Shown: positions 63,531 through 64,000 of the stretch, in pieces
Layout of the letters: every line of letters begins with the position of its first letter
Numbering within the stretch: position 1 is the stretch's first letter
Source: Chrysomallon squamiferum
Taxonomy: Eukaryota; Mollusca; Gastropoda; Neomphalida; Peltospiridae
Reading direction: 5' to 3'
DNA: 64,000 bases
NCBI GenBank assembly: GCA_012295275.1
Contig: CM022673.1
Span: 2,113,605 to 2,177,604, forward strand
Position numbers and translations under genes: made by a program
The notes under the pieces: generated by a model
The model's input: the letters and a program-made list of their open reading frames with translations, nothing else
What the model was told of the DNA's origin: nothing
Databases searched by the model: none

Positions 63531-64000
63531 AAACATGCACAGGCAACGAATATGATAAAGCTAGCGGATTATGATATGGCTAACACATACATAACCAGAC
63601 ACGCGTATAAAATAATACAATTTTATATAACCACAGATACCTACAAATAAATATACATTGACAAACCCTATAATGAAGTCTGCAAAGATGGATTTAAATA
63701 TAGTGATGTTCTAAGCTTTAGAAAAAGTCCTAACAAAAAATAAAGAAAATTAATCTTAAAGGTCATTTGAGGTTGTGAGACTAACAATAACTCTCTTAGC
63801 TTACGGTTAAATCGAGCTCTGAGCGGGGGACATCTGATATGAAGAGAGCAGAGGTTTTGCGTTCCTGTTTCAGAACACCCTGACATTTGAGTCAATAGCT
63901 TATCTCCGATCAGCTCAAGAGCCTTCAGCGGTGTTCAGTTGTTAACATCCAAACAGCGTTTAACAGAACTTATCAGTGATATTTTGATCTAAGAGGAACG
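63434..64000. other. Downstream of the GIMAP-like gene
   Basis: A (CA)n tract occupies about 63.49-63.53 kb. The last 250 bases (63.75-64.0 kb) are less AT-rich. A 75-codon minus-strand frame (63668-63895) crosses it but has no recognisable domain or splice context, so it is not called. Confidence 0.5.
63489..63526. repeat. (CA)n microsatellite
   Basis: A CA run of about 38 bases about 55 bases past the GIMAP-like stop codon. Confidence 0.93.

Noticed and set aside
63668-63895. 75-codon minus-strand ORF at the right edge
   Set aside because: Partly protein-like, but no family, splice site or partner exon is visible before the window ends.

Overview
This is a eukaryotic window, very AT-rich and packed with microsatellites, with intron-containing genes whose splice sites are clear GT..AG. 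The gene content (a MytiLec/CGL-type beta-trefoil lectin, an AIG1/GIMAP GTPase, a FAM221A homologue and a KIAA1549-family membrane protein) suggests a lophotrochozoan, most likely a mollusc. That placement is inferred from family distribution; no rRNA or mitochondrial marker is present. No prokaryotic features, CRISPR arrays or tRNA genes were seen.

Layout. (1) 3877-40509, minus strand: one large 16-exon gene, the window's main content. It encodes a type I membrane protein of about 3391 residues: signal peptide exon (40410-40509), a 14.3 kb first intron, a 7.9 kb single exon for a Ser/Thr-rich mucin-like ectodomain (18150-26086) ending in a tandem array of 33-bp units, two exons of an SEA-like juxtamembrane module with an RRRKR site, a transmembrane exon, and eleven exons of cytoplasmic tail. 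Tail motifs match the KIAA1549 (DUF3827) family. The assembled sequence breaks the ectodomain frame twice, each time by one extra base. The exon phases only close (10,176 coding bases, divisible by 3) if both bases are removed, so assembly error or recent indels are more likely than decay.

(2) 46220-51509, minus strand: an eight-exon FAM221A homologue of about 305 residues with three C-x-C-x6-H boxes; one 5' splice site (exon 6) is not canonical-looking. (3) 51.5-57 kb: mostly simple repeats, with a promoter-like cluster (ETS/CRE composite plus an X-box-like site) near 55.66-55.73 kb, a possible small membrane-protein transcript (55903-56091, polyA signal at 56264), and a possible small minus-strand exon (53383-53538).

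(4) 57528-58013, plus strand: a 161-residue three-repeat beta-trefoil lectin coded in one strikingly GC-rich exon, with an N-terminal MGxxxS myristoylation motif and a likely intron in its 5' leader. (5) 60992-63433, plus strand: an AIG1/GIMAP-type GTPase of 226 residues whose start codon sits alone at the end of exon 1, with a palindromic RFX X-box about 200 bp upstream. Lectin and GIMAP families are both often linked to invertebrate innate immunity, but nothing in the sequence shows that these genes act together.

The rest is intronic or intergenic sequence dominated by (CA)n, (GA)n, (AAT)n, (TATG)n and several minisatellites (units of 34 bp, 31 bp and about 12-20 bp). I found no clear intact transposon. 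Nothing here amounts to a demonstrably new multi-gene system; the most unusual objects are the frame-tolerant coding minisatellite, the putatively acylated lectin and the single-codon first coding exon of the GIMAP gene.
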